Source of the DNA: Pseudeuparius sepicola
Taxonomy: Eukaryota; Arthropoda; Insecta; Coleoptera; Anthribidae
Reading direction: 5' to 3'
Assembly (NCBI GenBank): GCA_963920635.1
Contig: OY987307.1
Location: 15,577,735 to 15,641,734 of the forward strand
Length of the DNA: 64,000 bases
Position 1 is the first letter of the stretch. Every line of letters starts with the position of its first letter. This document shows, one piece after another, positions 47,350 through 58,646 of this stretch. The notes under the pieces are model-generated. The model was not told where the DNA came from and did not search any database. It saw only the letters and a program-made list of their open reading frames with translations. The position numbers and the translations under genes were made by a program.

Positions 47350-47592
47350 ATATGGTCACATCAATTTATTAAAATACTGCAAGACACTTCTTTTACTCTT
47401 AAGATAACAATATTTTTGTAGTTATGTCTTTATTTCTTTTAGAAACATTATGTTCTTTTAAGCTCGTGGTTGTTTGAATTTTGTATATTTTTTAATAAAT
47501 CCTAAAAAAAAATTGTATATATCTGTTTTCGGCGGTATGCATTTTTGTTTATATGAAGGGACCTTTTGTACAATTTTTTTATATATAAATGT

Positions 47593-48287
47593 TATACAGG
47601 GTGATTCAGTCATGACGTAAACAAATTTAACCAAATAGTGGAGGAGGCCCACTGTAAAGGAAAATGCAAAAACAATTTTTGGCGATGATTAAAATGTGGG
47701 GCAAATCAACCTTAGCATCCAAGTGACTCGGCGCTCCTGCTTTCACGGAAACATCTAAGGTGAACACTGTTGCCACATTTAATTGTCATTGTTCAACCTT
47801 ACCTTATTGTTGAAAGTTAATGTGAAAAATAAAAAATTATGTCTTAGCAGCATTATCGGTGTTGTCAGAAAATGTTATATTCACAACACGAGCACCAGCT
47901 CGAATTTCTGCACACATTTCTCATAATTAACTTACACGAGAATATTACTGGAAACTACCAAATCATAGCGACGCCTACATAGAGATTCGTTTTGCACATT
48001 TTCCCACTCCTAATGAAGGTTTATATTTTTACACAGACTATAATTTTGCCCTGGACCAGAAATATCAGCCTTAACTTTTTTATCTGGATGATTACAAAAT
48101 GACTTAAAGATTTAGGGATATTATTTTCCCCATTTTTTGTTTCTTATACTCAATTTATCTCCGAAAGTTTCATTTCTGAGATACAGGATGCAAAAACATG
48201 AAATAAATAAAGTTCCTGTGTTGTAAATACGGCTGGAATAGGGATAAAGCGTAGATTCCGAAAATTCAATTCAAAACACCCTGTATA
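47593..48287. mobile_element. MITE-like element with TATACAGGGTG ends
   Basis: TATACAGGGTG at 47593-47603 and CACCCTGTATA at 48277-48287. The left end continues gattcag as in the 27-585 element. No coding. Confidence 0.5.
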
Positions 48288-48660
48288 CATTTCAACAAGA
48301 CCATAGAAATGTACCAAAATTGCTAAAACTTTTATCTGTACAATTTCTTCTTTAACTCGAAAAATAAGGAAAGTTAAGGGGGGTAAAATGTTATGTGGAT
48401 CAACCTGTACTGCATTGTGAATTCACTGCTGATCGCAGATTTCCTATGCTGTTTAAGATGCTGATAAATGGCTCTGATATTCAACTCATTCACACTGGCT
48501 GACGGCTGACTCACCTCACATCACCTTGATTTTCGAACAGCATCCTATTTGAAATGTTTGCCACATCAACATGTTTGACTTTTAATTCAAACTATTTTAG
48601 ATGGAGTTTTCTTGGGTTGACTCTTCTAATTATACAGGGACTCTAATAGTGTGATAAGCA

Positions 48661-48862
48661 GATTTGAGTCCTTCGGCTCAGCTAAGCTGAGCGCGGAGGA
48701 TGTATATGGTGTCGGGGTAGGTGAGCTGCGGGCCTTCATCAAGAGGGCCGGCATGCTGGCTGCCTTGTGACGCTGGCATGTGGGGGCACAACAGGCCCAC
48801 TGTGGCCTACGTGCCAGGCCGATCTAAGGCGGCCACCCCCTGCACAAGATAGATAGATAGTG
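48661..48862 (+). mobile_element. LINE 3' remnant with GATA tail
   Basis: GC-rich compared with its surroundings. A short open frame FESFGSAKLSAEDVYGVG then ELRAFIKRAGMLAAL ends in TGA, looking like the C-terminus of a non-LTR ORF2. It is followed by a GC-rich 3' UTR and an (ATAG)n tail. Confidence 0.5.
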
Positions 48863-49011
48863 TGATAAGTTGTAATGGTTGTGAGGTTAGGGGCGAGTTT
48901 ATTTAGTTAGGATCGACAAATTCGAGTCAAAACCTTTCGCATTATTTAAAATTATTTTTTAATCAAACATAGAGTGTTACTTTTTTAAGGTTATTTATTT
49001 AAGAGTAAGGT

Positions 49012-49175
49012 TCAAATTAATTTAAAATCTAGCCATATACCACCTTTAGGATATTTCACAAATAACCAAGGATCATATTTGATAGGCAATTTGGTTCTTG
49101 CATTGAGGGTTATTTTATAGTGCAGAAACATGTGGGCGATACCCACCTTCAGCTGCATTATCCCATATTGTTTAC
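49012..49175 (-). CDS. P450 last exon with stop
   Basis: Acceptor atttgtag. It encodes KQYGIMQLKVGIAHMFLHYK then ITLNARTKLPIKYDPWLFVK and YPKGGIWLDFKLI, with TGA at 49012-49014. The -KYPKGG.WL.F- ending is the usual P450 C-terminus. An aataaa-type signal follows on the - strand near 49,000. Confidence 0.9.
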
Positions 49176-52100
49176 CTACAAATACATAATTTTCACTTAG
49201 CTACTACATAAGGCACAAGAGGAACACCCCCTCCCCCATTAAATTTTAATTTTGATGATTTGAGACAACCGTTGTAAAAGCTTATGTTTTTTTTTTAATA
49301 ATAACATGTATTATTTTCCAATGTTTGAAATCTAACGATTTTTCCAATGGGGAACTTGCACAAAAATTAAATTTGAAAAATATGTAATAAATATAAGCAA
49401 TTAAAAACTGCATAATTCAAATCATTCTTGTAACGCGCTCTCCTTGGTTGTGACGTCAAGTAGCTTGTTGGTGGTGGCGCCTCGGGTGGGCGGCGGCACC
49501 ATGTATAAACTAATATGGGTGGCACCCTCAAACACCACCCACGCTTTGTTAGAAGGAGCAACGAGAACGCCCTATCCTTGTCTATCCGTCTTATTATGGT
49601 CTATCTCAGTCTTGATATTGTTGATAATGTTTGAAAAGAGTGTGCTGTATTAAATAGATATTTACATTGCGAGATGCGTAAGATTTCTTTGGCCGAGGAG
49701 GTTGTTTAACGCCCGTGTTGCCTCGGGTCTTAAAACTCTCTCCAAGGCCAAAAAGAGCTTATGCATCGAGCAATGTAGGGGAGAACCGGGTAGCCCCGCT
49801 CACCTAAATTTCAATATTTTGAAATATCTGTGATACTTGTTTTGCCACTAGATGTGGTATGTAATGCTTAATTACATTGTTTTCATTAGTACCTACTTCA
49901 TTTTACGTTACCAGCATATTTTTAACAAAAAAGTTTTAGGCCTACTTTAATGTTTTTGATTTTATTCTCTTTTTTTGAAATAAATGGTTTTCTGTAAATA
50001 GTATGACAAAAGTGTATTAATAAAACTTCCTCAGGATGTAAAACTGCGCATGGTGACAAAATTTAACGATTCTACGCCTACTTTGTATTTTGTAAAATAT
50101 TGGAGAAAACTCAAAGCAGGCCCAGGATTGTCAAAAATTTTTTCATCATACAGACTTATCTACTCTGAGTAACTTTTATTTATACAGTTTTGTCGTACTA
50201 CCTACAAAAAATTATTTAATCGAAGAAAAACAAGAAATAAATGAAAAAATCAAAGTAGGCCTAATGCTTTCAAATTGTGTACATCTAAGTAACTTACCAC
50301 GATGAACAAATTTCCATTTAATTGTTTTTAATATCTCTACAAATAGAAGCAATTTACTTTTACACGAATTAACATTTCTTCAATTTTCTGGTCACCCAGT
50401 ATAAGTAATGTTAACTTTTTCCATGCCAATCTTATTTGAAGAACAAGCAGACTTTTTTTTATGAAAAATGATTTTTTTCGAAAAATTTAAAATAATTTTT
50501 TTTACAAGTATAGTTAAGTCCATCCGTGGGCACACTGTAAAACGTCTAGATATATCGGTGAAATCGAAAATATAGTTAGATTTCAAAAATACGCAAATAT
50601 GTATACAGGGTGTTCCGATCAAAAAATCATAACATTTCTTGGGCACCCCATAGAAAACTTCAGATAAGTAGTAGAAAGAGTATTCAGATAAGTAGTAGAA
50701 AGAGTATTATTCCTCTTGGGTAGTGACACAATTCACCGTATCTAATCATCTATATTTTGGAAGCTGAAAATTGTGCAAATATACAGAGTGTTCCGATCAA
50801 AAAAATCATAAGATCTACAACTTTTGAATATTTTTTTCTATCAAATTAAAACTTAAAGGAGTATTCCTCTTGGGCAGTGACACAATTCACAACCACAAAC
50901 GAAAGAAATGAAAACAAATGATCTTGGGTCACCAGAATGTCACACATTTAAATATTATATTTTGAAAACTGAAAAGTGTGCGCACTGTACTTAAAAACAC
51001 CATGTTCAATCAGTTTAGAAGAGATTTAGTTTGGGTCCACCAAATTAAAGGAGTGGTTTGTTAATGTAACGTTTATTGAATTCTTGAGTTAATTGCGGAG
51101 TTTAATATTATATTACATACCTATACATGCCCTTGGGCCAACACCAAATGGCATAAATGCAACATTGTTTTTAACACTGGAATTCAACATTCTTTCTGGA
51201 ATGAATTTTTCAGGCTCATCAAAGTAGTTTGAATCATTTTGAATTGCATCAATTGGAAGAATTACCAGTTGTCCAGGCTCGATAGTTAAGGTTTTCCCAT
51301 ATTCAGTATTGAAAGTATATCTTTTAGTGCATTCCTTAATATTAAAAGCTAAAACTGCATGTTTTCTAAGTGTTTCTAAAAATTAAAGTATTAATTTTTA
51401 TGTATGACTAGTCCTTCAATCAAGTCAAATGAGATGGAATTTTATGACAAAGCTTAAATATTTTATTAAATAAAAACCTTTATAATTTGTCTAAGATTAA
51501 GAGGGTGTACTATGTAGTATGATTCATAACTTCATTTATTGAATAGAAATTAGTATTTATTGCATATAAATTAGTATTTTTAATAGTTTAAAAAAATTCC
51601 TTATGTAGAAAAAATAAATGCTTCTTCATTCATCCATTTTGTGAAAAACATTTGCTGCCCTTAATTTATTTAATTAACTAGAAAAGTACCATTTATACAA
51701 GCATCTAAATAATTCATTTGGAAAAGAGCTTCCAATGATATCTCTTCTGTATCTCTCAAAATTTCTTTTAGTTCCTTTCGAAGTTTATCTTGAATTTCTT
51801 GATTTGCTGCCAACTCAAATAAGATAAAACTCATTACTATTGAGGATGTCTCATAGCCATCTATCAAGAAACTAGCAGCATGTGCGGTCAATTCTTCCTA
51901 AAACAATAATTATCAAAAAACCAATTGGAAAATTTGTAAAAAAATTAGGCTGTCAGATTTTATTATAATTATTTGCCTTAATAAATAAAATCAGAGTGAC
52001 CGATTTTAAATGGGAATAGGGTACTTGCTGAGATTGTCTTATGGAATAAAAAGCCTTGTTTCTAGTTTAATTGTTCTATAATTTCATTTTTTAAAAAAGT

Positions 52101-55100
52101 TGTCGGGCTTCCATTGCGTTCATTTATTTTTTAATATGACTTCGATTGGTACAAATCTGATCGTTTTCGATTGAAAAGAGCCAAAAAAAAAAGTAGGTAC
52201 TTGGTTTTTTGGAGAGGTAAATATATCCGTGTGTCAATATTTTTTCTGATCTTTTGTTCATGTACAGAGTTATGGAGTTTGGGGCACAGGATCACTTATT
52301 GTAATAAACATACTAGCATTATTCGTGTGTTATTTTGACAACAATATTGAGAAAATATTAACTTACCTATTCAAAAAACCAAGTATAGTGTTGTCCATTC
52401 TTGACAACATTTAAATACGTACTATCTTTATACATATAGTCCGAGAGCATGCCCGAGAGTAAATTTGACATTGCCTATATATTTTTGCATAAGCATGATA
52501 CACAAAATTATTATTGTAGGTATTACCATTGTGTAAAAGAATATATATTTTATAAAATATATATTCTCTTACTATACAGGGTGAGTCACATCTAAAGTCA
52601 GAGCCGAAAACACAAGGTAGAACTCGCTAAAATAAGCACATATTCTTAATAAACATAAGCTCAAAAACGCTTGGTTCTCCATATACAGCGTGTTAAAATT
52701 TTTCCAAAAATAACATATTTTTTTAATTTCTTTCGAGCCCATTTAGGAATTCCAACCAAATTTGGTACACATTATTCATTGGACGGTTGCCATTTTGTGC
52801 AATAATTTGACCCCGTTCAGATGATCAGCGGCGTAGATACAAATAGTTACTATAAATAATTGTATAAAAAAGTTGTACGGTCCTGTGCCAAAACAAAAAA
52901 ATTTGCCTTTTTTGGATAGCCCATTCACTTTGGAACAAAAAGCGCCTCTTGGTATTTTTTATTTCTGGTACAGTTTCTTCGTAATTTCGGATTTTTTAAA
53001 CTAGTGCCAAGGTGATTATGCTGGCATTTAAAATAAAATTATTGTATCTACGCCGCTGCTCATCTGAACAGGGCCAAATTATGGCACAAAATGACGACCC
53101 ATAATATGTATCAAATTTTGTTGGAATTCCTAAACAGGCTCGAAAGAAATTAAAAAAATATTTGGAAAAGTTTCAACACGCTGTATATGGAGAACCAAGC
53201 GTTTTTGAGCTAATGTTTATTAAGCATATGTGCTTATTTTAGCGAACTCTACCTCGTGTTTTCGGCTCTGACTTTAGATGTGACTCACCCTGTATATATA
53301 TTTTATAAAATATATATTCTTTTACTCAATGGTATTACTTAGGAAATAATCATTCATAAAACTTGGCAGCTTTGTCTAGCATTGTTCTAAAAACATTAGG
53401 GTGGGTATTTTTCGTGAGATACAGCTTTTAAAAATATTATGATGGTAAACATACTATTCCGTTTGGCGAACAATGGTAAGTTAGGGGAAGGCTTTATGAC
53501 ATACTGTATGACGTCATTGTTTGATACCACATTGTACTACTATCCACACAATTCCCGACGATGTTTAAATTTAGAAAGAACGAAATGATTGGTATATTTT
53601 AACGTACATATATTTTTATAACTTAGAATCCGAGCCGGCTTTCGCAAATATACCAATGGTTTCGTTCTTTCTGTATTAAGACGTGCATACAAGCCTTTTC
53701 TTTTGATTGATGTTTAAATTTGGTTAAAAATTGGTGAATGATGTTTTGCAATATTTGTCAAAAATATCAAAAACGTTTTAGGTATCTCAACTTTTTTTTA
53801 TCAACTATCGGTTGTTTATAATTATTATAATCAATGTTCAAATCAATAAAAAAGTTCGTCGCACAACCAGCCCATTTTCGTGATAACCTGTGGTTAAAAA
53901 TTTTTAAGTGGGGGTAATAACAACTATCAACTATAAGTTAAAAATAATATCTCGTGAAAAATACCCTCTAACCTACTACCTACTAACCTCAGAGAAGTGA
54001 TCGTTTATATTTTGTGCCATTAAATACTGAAAGAAGTCATTTTTGTAGATATGATGTTCTCTTCGGTACCTACTGCTGTTTTTTATTATCTCAGTCATCT
54101 TATTTTCAATATACTTTGGTACTATCCTATAACATTAATTTGTTAAGATAATGTTTATATATTTCCATCATGTGCTTACAGCATAAATCAGTTTTAAAAT
54201 CTGTGAAATATTCAAATATCCAAATGAACTGTAGAAACTTCATTATGTAACCACATATTTGGGAAAAATATCCAATTGTGATGTGCCTTTTTTATAAACA
54301 ATATACATACCTAGATTTGTAACTAGAAATAAAATTAGCTTTGTGAAAGTAATGAAATTTCTCCAGTTCACAGTTTTTAAAATAAGAGTTAATTTTGTTA
54401 TGGGCAACACCAGCCTTAATTTAATAATAAGTTATCACTAGAGGAGGTGCAACAGAATAATGAAGAAATTAAAATATAGGGGCTGCTGTTGCCACGAATC
54501 CTTTTTTAAAATCATGGCCTTTAAGAAGCATTCTGCAATATCTTATATTATCCTTGTCATGTTTCATGAATTATGGGTTGAGCATTTTACTATGTAAGCC
54601 CAAATAAAATAATACAGTGACATTGGGTCGAGGGAGCACGTGCTCATCCTATTGGACAAATTTTCATTCAATAACTCCCTTCTTTACTAGTATTATCGGA
54701 AAATTCCGAAAACAATTTTTGGGGACCATAGGTAGCATAAAGTCTTGTATGCTCAAAAGTACTTACTTTTGCATGGAGATGAGACCCACAATTGTCAATA
54801 ATAAACAGTGGTAAGAGGTACAGGGAGTTCCTGTATCTTTTGTTTCAAGTTAGAAAAAACTACTTAAATTAAAGTTGTAGAGATTTTTCTGAACTGCTAA
54901 GATCTGTTATCAGATGAAACAAATGAGCATCTCAAAGTTATGAAAAAATATAAATTTACTTTTTTTAATGAAACATCCTGTATATTTATGGATTTTTAAA
55001 ATGTGCAATATATACATTATATACAATACCTATTATGTGATGTATGTTTACTCTAAGCATTTGCATAATTCCATGATATAAATAATTGTTTTCCATAGCA

Positions 55101-55612
55101 ATCTTGATTATATTAATTAATATTAATATAATATATTTGTTTCATCTAATGACAGATCCTAGCGCTTGAGAAAAAAACCCTACAACTTGCATTTAAGTTG
55201 CTTTTTTCTAACTCCTAAAATAAAGGCTCTAGGAGTTGTTCAAAATATATGGGAACATCCTGTACAACAAGTGTCGTATCTGACAGATAATTTGTTTGGA
55301 GAAGTGCATGGGTGGTGCATGGCAAAGACATATATGTCTTCGCCAAAATAACACTAAATTTTAAAAATTTTATATTCTTAGATCTTACAAAATGTGATTA
55401 AATTCGTAAAAATCCGTCATTACGGCTTTATCAACTTGTTGACAAGACTAAATTGAAGATTTCACTAGATCTATTTTAAATGTTTTTAACATGTGGTTGT
55501 GTAACCTGATGATGGCTTTATAAGGCCGAAACGTGCGATGTTGCAAACCTGTATTGAAGAAGAAAAAAAAACAATATATTTGGTAGAAACCCCAGGAAAT
55601 TTCGTATTATTT

Positions 55613-55646
<34 letters not shown>

Positions 55647-58646
55647 CATTTTTGAAAAGAGGATTTTTTTCTGGTTAAAATGGTATGTGACACATTATGC
55701 TTTACTTTGTTTTTCTTGCCGTAATATCAAATTAATCATTTTTGCATAGAGTGCCTTGGAACGTTTGACATTTCTGCATAGAATGCCTTGGAAACATGAG
55801 CCCCATAACGTTTGATAGTTTAGTACAATATTAAATGCCACGGATACTTTATTTTACTGAAAAAATATCATTTTCACATGCAGAAAAGCTTGACATGATT
55901 CAAATGTATTATTCCTCAAATATAAATGACGTCGAAGATACAAGGAGGACAAATTGAACATTTATTGTAAAATAGGATTGTCTACTCGTCTAGGCTTTTG
56001 TTGTTCTTTGTGTTTCCAGTTTGACTCTTTTAGTGTTAATGTGTTATATGGCAAATGGCGAATAAATAACAAGGTGTCAGATCATACTCTTGTCCTTGTG
56101 GTACGTTTATGATTTATTTAATCAGTAAATTTAACATTAACTGAATTTTTACTGAACCGTTAAACAATATTCCAAAGCACACTTCGCAACAATGGGTAAC
56201 TGGCTTATGTTTAGGCACTCCATGCAAAAACGTCAAACATTATGGGGCTTACATTTCCAAGGCACTCTACAGGGTGTCCAACTTTAAAACTGTACAAATC
56301 CGTAAAATATTCATCTTTGGAGATAACCGCCCAAACTTTTTTTTATTTGAAAGGCCTTCAAAAACCGCTTCTTTTGACCTTCCTGCCATTTTCAAAATGC
56401 AAATTCAGGGCCGGCTGCGATTTTTTTATACCCCCGATTTTCACGAAAACCATTTAGCGATTTTTTTATTTAAAATCTGACCCCACAGTGTTAATAAGAA
56501 CACCCCAAAACCCCTATATACCAAATTTGAATAAAAAATATACAGGGAGTTCCATTCTGCAGGGTGTCAAAGTTGAGCAAAATATAAATTTTAAAGGCAT
56601 CTGCCAAGTCAAGAGTGCTATGGAATCCCCTCAAAACAGTTGAATGGTCAATAGGACCACTCAAGGTGTTGATGTGCAAAAGTCCAATACAAAATATACA
56701 GAGTGTTCTTATCTGTGCCATCTCAAATTACTGAATTTTTGGAACTTTATACGGGTCAAAAATCGAGTATATCAAAACCGCTCCACGAAATAAACGAACT
56801 AAATCTAAAAAATACAGAAGTCTGCCAGTCAGTAAGTCCATATCAGTTAAGGTGGCAGATGTGCCACAACAGGAAACGCACAGAAAATGCATCATCTTAG
56901 ACAGTGACTTTGTTGAGTAAGGTCCGATAATTTGAATCGTTTTTATTTTTTAGTTGGCATTTTGTAAAGAAATACATTACTTTTGTGTTTATCAATATTT
57001 TTTCAATGATTCCACAGCACTCATGACCCATATAAAGTTTCATAAAAATTCAGCATTTTGAGATGGCACAGATAAGAACACTCTATATTTTGTATTGGAC
57101 CTTTGCACATCAACACCTTGGGTGGTCCTATTGACCATTCAACTGTTTTGAGGGGATTCCATGGCACTCTTGACTTGGCAGATGCCTTTAAAATTCCTAT
57201 TTTGCTAAATTTTGACACCCTGCAGAATGGAATTCCCTGTATATTTTTTATTCAAATTTGCTACATAGGGGTTTTGGGGTTTTCTGATTAACGCTGTGGG
57301 GTCAGATTTTAAATAAAAAAATCGCTAAATGGTTTTCGTGAAAATCGGGGTATAAAAAAATCGCAGCCGGCCCTGGATTTGCATTTTGAAAATGACAGGA
57401 AGGTCAAAAGAAGCGGTTTTTAAAGGCCTTTCAAATAAAAAAAGTTTAGGCGGATATCTCCAAAAATGAAGATTTTACGGATTTGTACAGTTTTAAAGTT
57501 GGACACCCTGTATGCAAAAACGATTAATTTGATATTTCGGCAAGAAAAACAATGTAAAGCATAATGTGTGAAATACCATTTTAACCAGAAAAATCCTCTT
57601 TTCAAAAATGCAAAAATCCAATATGGCCCCCATAAGAAAAATAAAAGTTGATCGTCATATCTTTGTCCAGGGAGGCGAGAAAAAAATGCGAGATCATATT
57701 TAGATTCCTTGCAAAGAAGTGCCTTAATAATGTTTAACTTAGAAATGTCCAGCGCCATTCGTTTTCATTTAAAAAAATAAAAACAAAAACGACAATTTTC
57801 AGTTTTTCGCATCATTTTCAAAAAGAGAAGGGCCAGCCAAAGTTTTTTTTACCATGTTACTCGGCATCAAATTCCGCAACTTTGTCCCAATTTAACCGAC
57901 CTCGTATCTCTTAAGATAACCAAGATCTCCATGCAAAGACTCGAAATACGGTCACCCTGTATATGTATATAATAGTTCTCTTTTTAAACCAATCAAATTA
58001 TTTATTATGTTAATGCCTGCCTAATATTCTTTTAAGAGGAAATCCCACTTACCCTCTATATTCGCCTCAATGTGAAATCTCGGAAAAGTTAGGACTTTTA
58101 AATCTATATTCAAATAAATATTGTTGTTATGGAAGGGTTTTTGTATATAAATAATCATGATACTGTTTACTTAGTAAAAGATGAAGTTTATATGGATAAA
58201 ATGGATGAAAAATTTCCAAAATGATATCGGTTGTTTGGAATGAAGCTTCGTTAACATCTGAATAAAATCCTGGAGGAAACAATGAATATTTAATATGAAA
58301 GTTTTTGATTTACTGATAAACTATTTTCAATAGATGGCAGCTGATACTAGAGCACTTACTTGACAGAGAAGAATCTTAACATACTTGGTGCTATCACAGC
58401 TAATAATTGAATAAATCCAGGAATATGATCTGACGACAGAAACTCTCTAGCTAATTTCCTGAATTCTGAATCGGATTCCTTCATGCTAGTGGAATTCAAC
58501 CCAAATGCCCAGCATGCAACATTATGAGCGGTAAATTTTCCACATAAATCTTTTGCATCTGTTCCAATGTCATGGTTTACGTGTATTTTAATGTAATGGA
58601 TCAACTCTTTTCCGGCTTCATCGAACACATAAAAAACTGATTTCAT
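49012..58646 (-). CDS. Cytochrome P450, clan-3 type (five C-terminal exons; N-terminal exon(s) not in window)
   Basis: Microsomal haem monooxygenase, probably for detoxification or lipid metabolism. Exons in order: 58646-58360, 54126-53988, 51897-51690, 51375-51121, 49175-49012; all borders are AG/GT and all phases agree. Key parts: KSVFYVFDEAGKELIHYI and DAKDLCGKFT (helices C-E region), NDFFQYL, I-helix SFLIDGYETSS (O2 activation), ExxR of the K-helix split across an intron (E codon), PERM in place of PERF, haem loop PFGVGPRACIG with Cys ligand, and C-terminal GGIWLDFKLI. About 350 residues are visible. The membrane anchor and first ~130 residues must lie beyond 64,000 or in an exon I cannot find. 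Insect CYP6/CYP9-like by wording; exact family not assignable. Confidence 0.92.
49378..49775. repeat. Interspersed repeat, copy 2
   Basis: Partner of 4,373-4,620; see that entry for shared words. It carries an extra block at about 49,565-49,715. Confidence 0.65.
50166..50545. repeat. Interspersed repeat, partner of 16,176-16,470
   Basis: Same order of shared blocks as the first copy, with small insertions. Unclassified. Confidence 0.6.
51121..51375 (-). CDS. P450 exon (ExxR, PERM, haem-binding loop)
   Basis: Acceptor ttttag, donor gtatgt. It encodes ETLRKHAVLAFNIKECTKRY ... TIEPGQLVILPIDAIQND ... FDEPEKFIPERM ... FMPFGVGPRACIG. The haem-ligand Cys and FGxGPRxCIG signature are intact. Confidence 0.95.
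51376..51689. other. P450 intron, 314 bp
   Basis: AT-rich; nothing recognised. It splits the ExxR Glu codon. Confidence 0.7.
51690..51897 (-). CDS. P450 exon (I-helix to K-helix start)
   Basis: Acceptor tgttttag, donor gtactt. It encodes EELTAHAASFLIDGYETSSI, the I-helix with the GxET oxygen-activation motif, then ELAANQEIQDKLRKELKEIL and MNYLDACIN. The last base starts the Glu codon of the ExxR motif. Confidence 0.92.
51898..53987. other. P450 intron with a foldback MITE
   Basis: Main content is the foldback at 52,518-53,346. Elsewhere no feature apart from an agggtacttg word near 52,019 that resembles the 8,108 element's end. Confidence 0.55.
52518..53346. mobile_element. Foldback element with CAGGGTG-ended core and inverted flanks
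   Basis: Core arms from TATACAGGGTGAGTCAC (52,573) and GTGACTCACCCTGTATA (ending 53,296) are inverted copies nearly to the middle. Outside them, ggtattaccattg(t/a)gtaaaaga and tatattttataaaatatat are also inverted around the core. The hairpin therefore extends past the CAGGGTG ends: either the core jumped into an existing palindrome, or the ends are internal. Confidence 0.75.
53988..54126 (-). CDS. P450 exon (helix G-H region)
   Basis: 139 bp; acceptor gttatag, donor gttagt. It encodes IVPKYIENKMTEIIKNSSRY then RREHHIYKNDFFQYLMAQNI NDHFSE; the R..NDF..L pattern matches the clan-3 segment before the I-helix. It restores phase 0 for the next exon, which confirms it. Confidence 0.85.
55506..55532 (+). 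ncRNA. Hammerhead ribozyme core (PLE-type)
   Basis: CTGATGA, stem II GGC/GCC around tttataag, then GAAAC and GTG. Same layout as the two pseudo-LTR copies near 20.5 and 23.8 kb but different sequence and opposite strand, so it comes from another Penelope-like lineage. No RT frame nearby; likely a solo remnant. Confidence 0.6.
55613..55644. repeat. (TA)n microsatellite
   Basis: About 16 TA units. Confidence 0.9.
55643..57614. mobile_element. Foldback element, outer
   Basis: The left arm (attgcatttttgaaaagagg ... attaatc) recurs inverted at 57,513-57,614. The left side carries an extra ~515-bp stretch (55,751-56,270) bordered by its own inverted pair (gagtgccttgga / tccaaggcactc). The inner foldback follows at 56,270. 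Confidence 0.7.
56270..57512. mobile_element. Foldback element, inner (CAGGGTGTCC ends)
   Basis: Long inverted arms from CAGGGTGTCCAAC to GTTGGACACCCTG. The inner part shares its core with the foldback at 11,262-12,508 and the fragment at 24,496, while the outer parts of the arms differ between copies. Confidence 0.78.
58360..58646 (-). CDS. P450 exon (helices C-E region)
   Basis: Acceptor ttttcag directly before ATGAAATCAG; donor gtaagtg. It encodes MKSVFYVFDEAGKELIHYIK ... DAKDLCGKFTAHNVACWAFG ... SDSEFRKLAREF. The ATG at the exon edge is an internal Met, not the start, because no signal anchor precedes it. Ends in phase 2. Confidence 0.9.

Larger units (their letters stand above)
47350..49011. 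other. Intergenic interval between RfC4 and the P450 (convergent 3' ends)
   Basis: Holds the CAGGGTG-ended element 47,593-48,287 and a LINE 3' remnant at 48,661-48,862. The two genes converge, 1.66 kb apart from stop to stop. Confidence 0.55.
49176..51120. other. P450 intron with interspersed repeats
   Basis: Contains the second copy of the 4,373 repeat (49,378-49,775), the partner of the 16,176 repeat (50,166-50,545), and two tacag(g/a)gtgttccgatc ends near 50,604 and 50,785. Nothing coding. Confidence 0.55.
54127..58359. other. P450 intron with hammerhead, microsatellite and nested foldbacks
   Basis: 54,127-55,500 has nothing recognised. Then a hammerhead core (55,506), a (TA)n run (55,613-55,644), and the large nested foldback (55,643-57,614). 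57,615-58,359 ends one more ccctgtatatg-type element near 57,955 and is otherwise blank. Confidence 0.55.
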
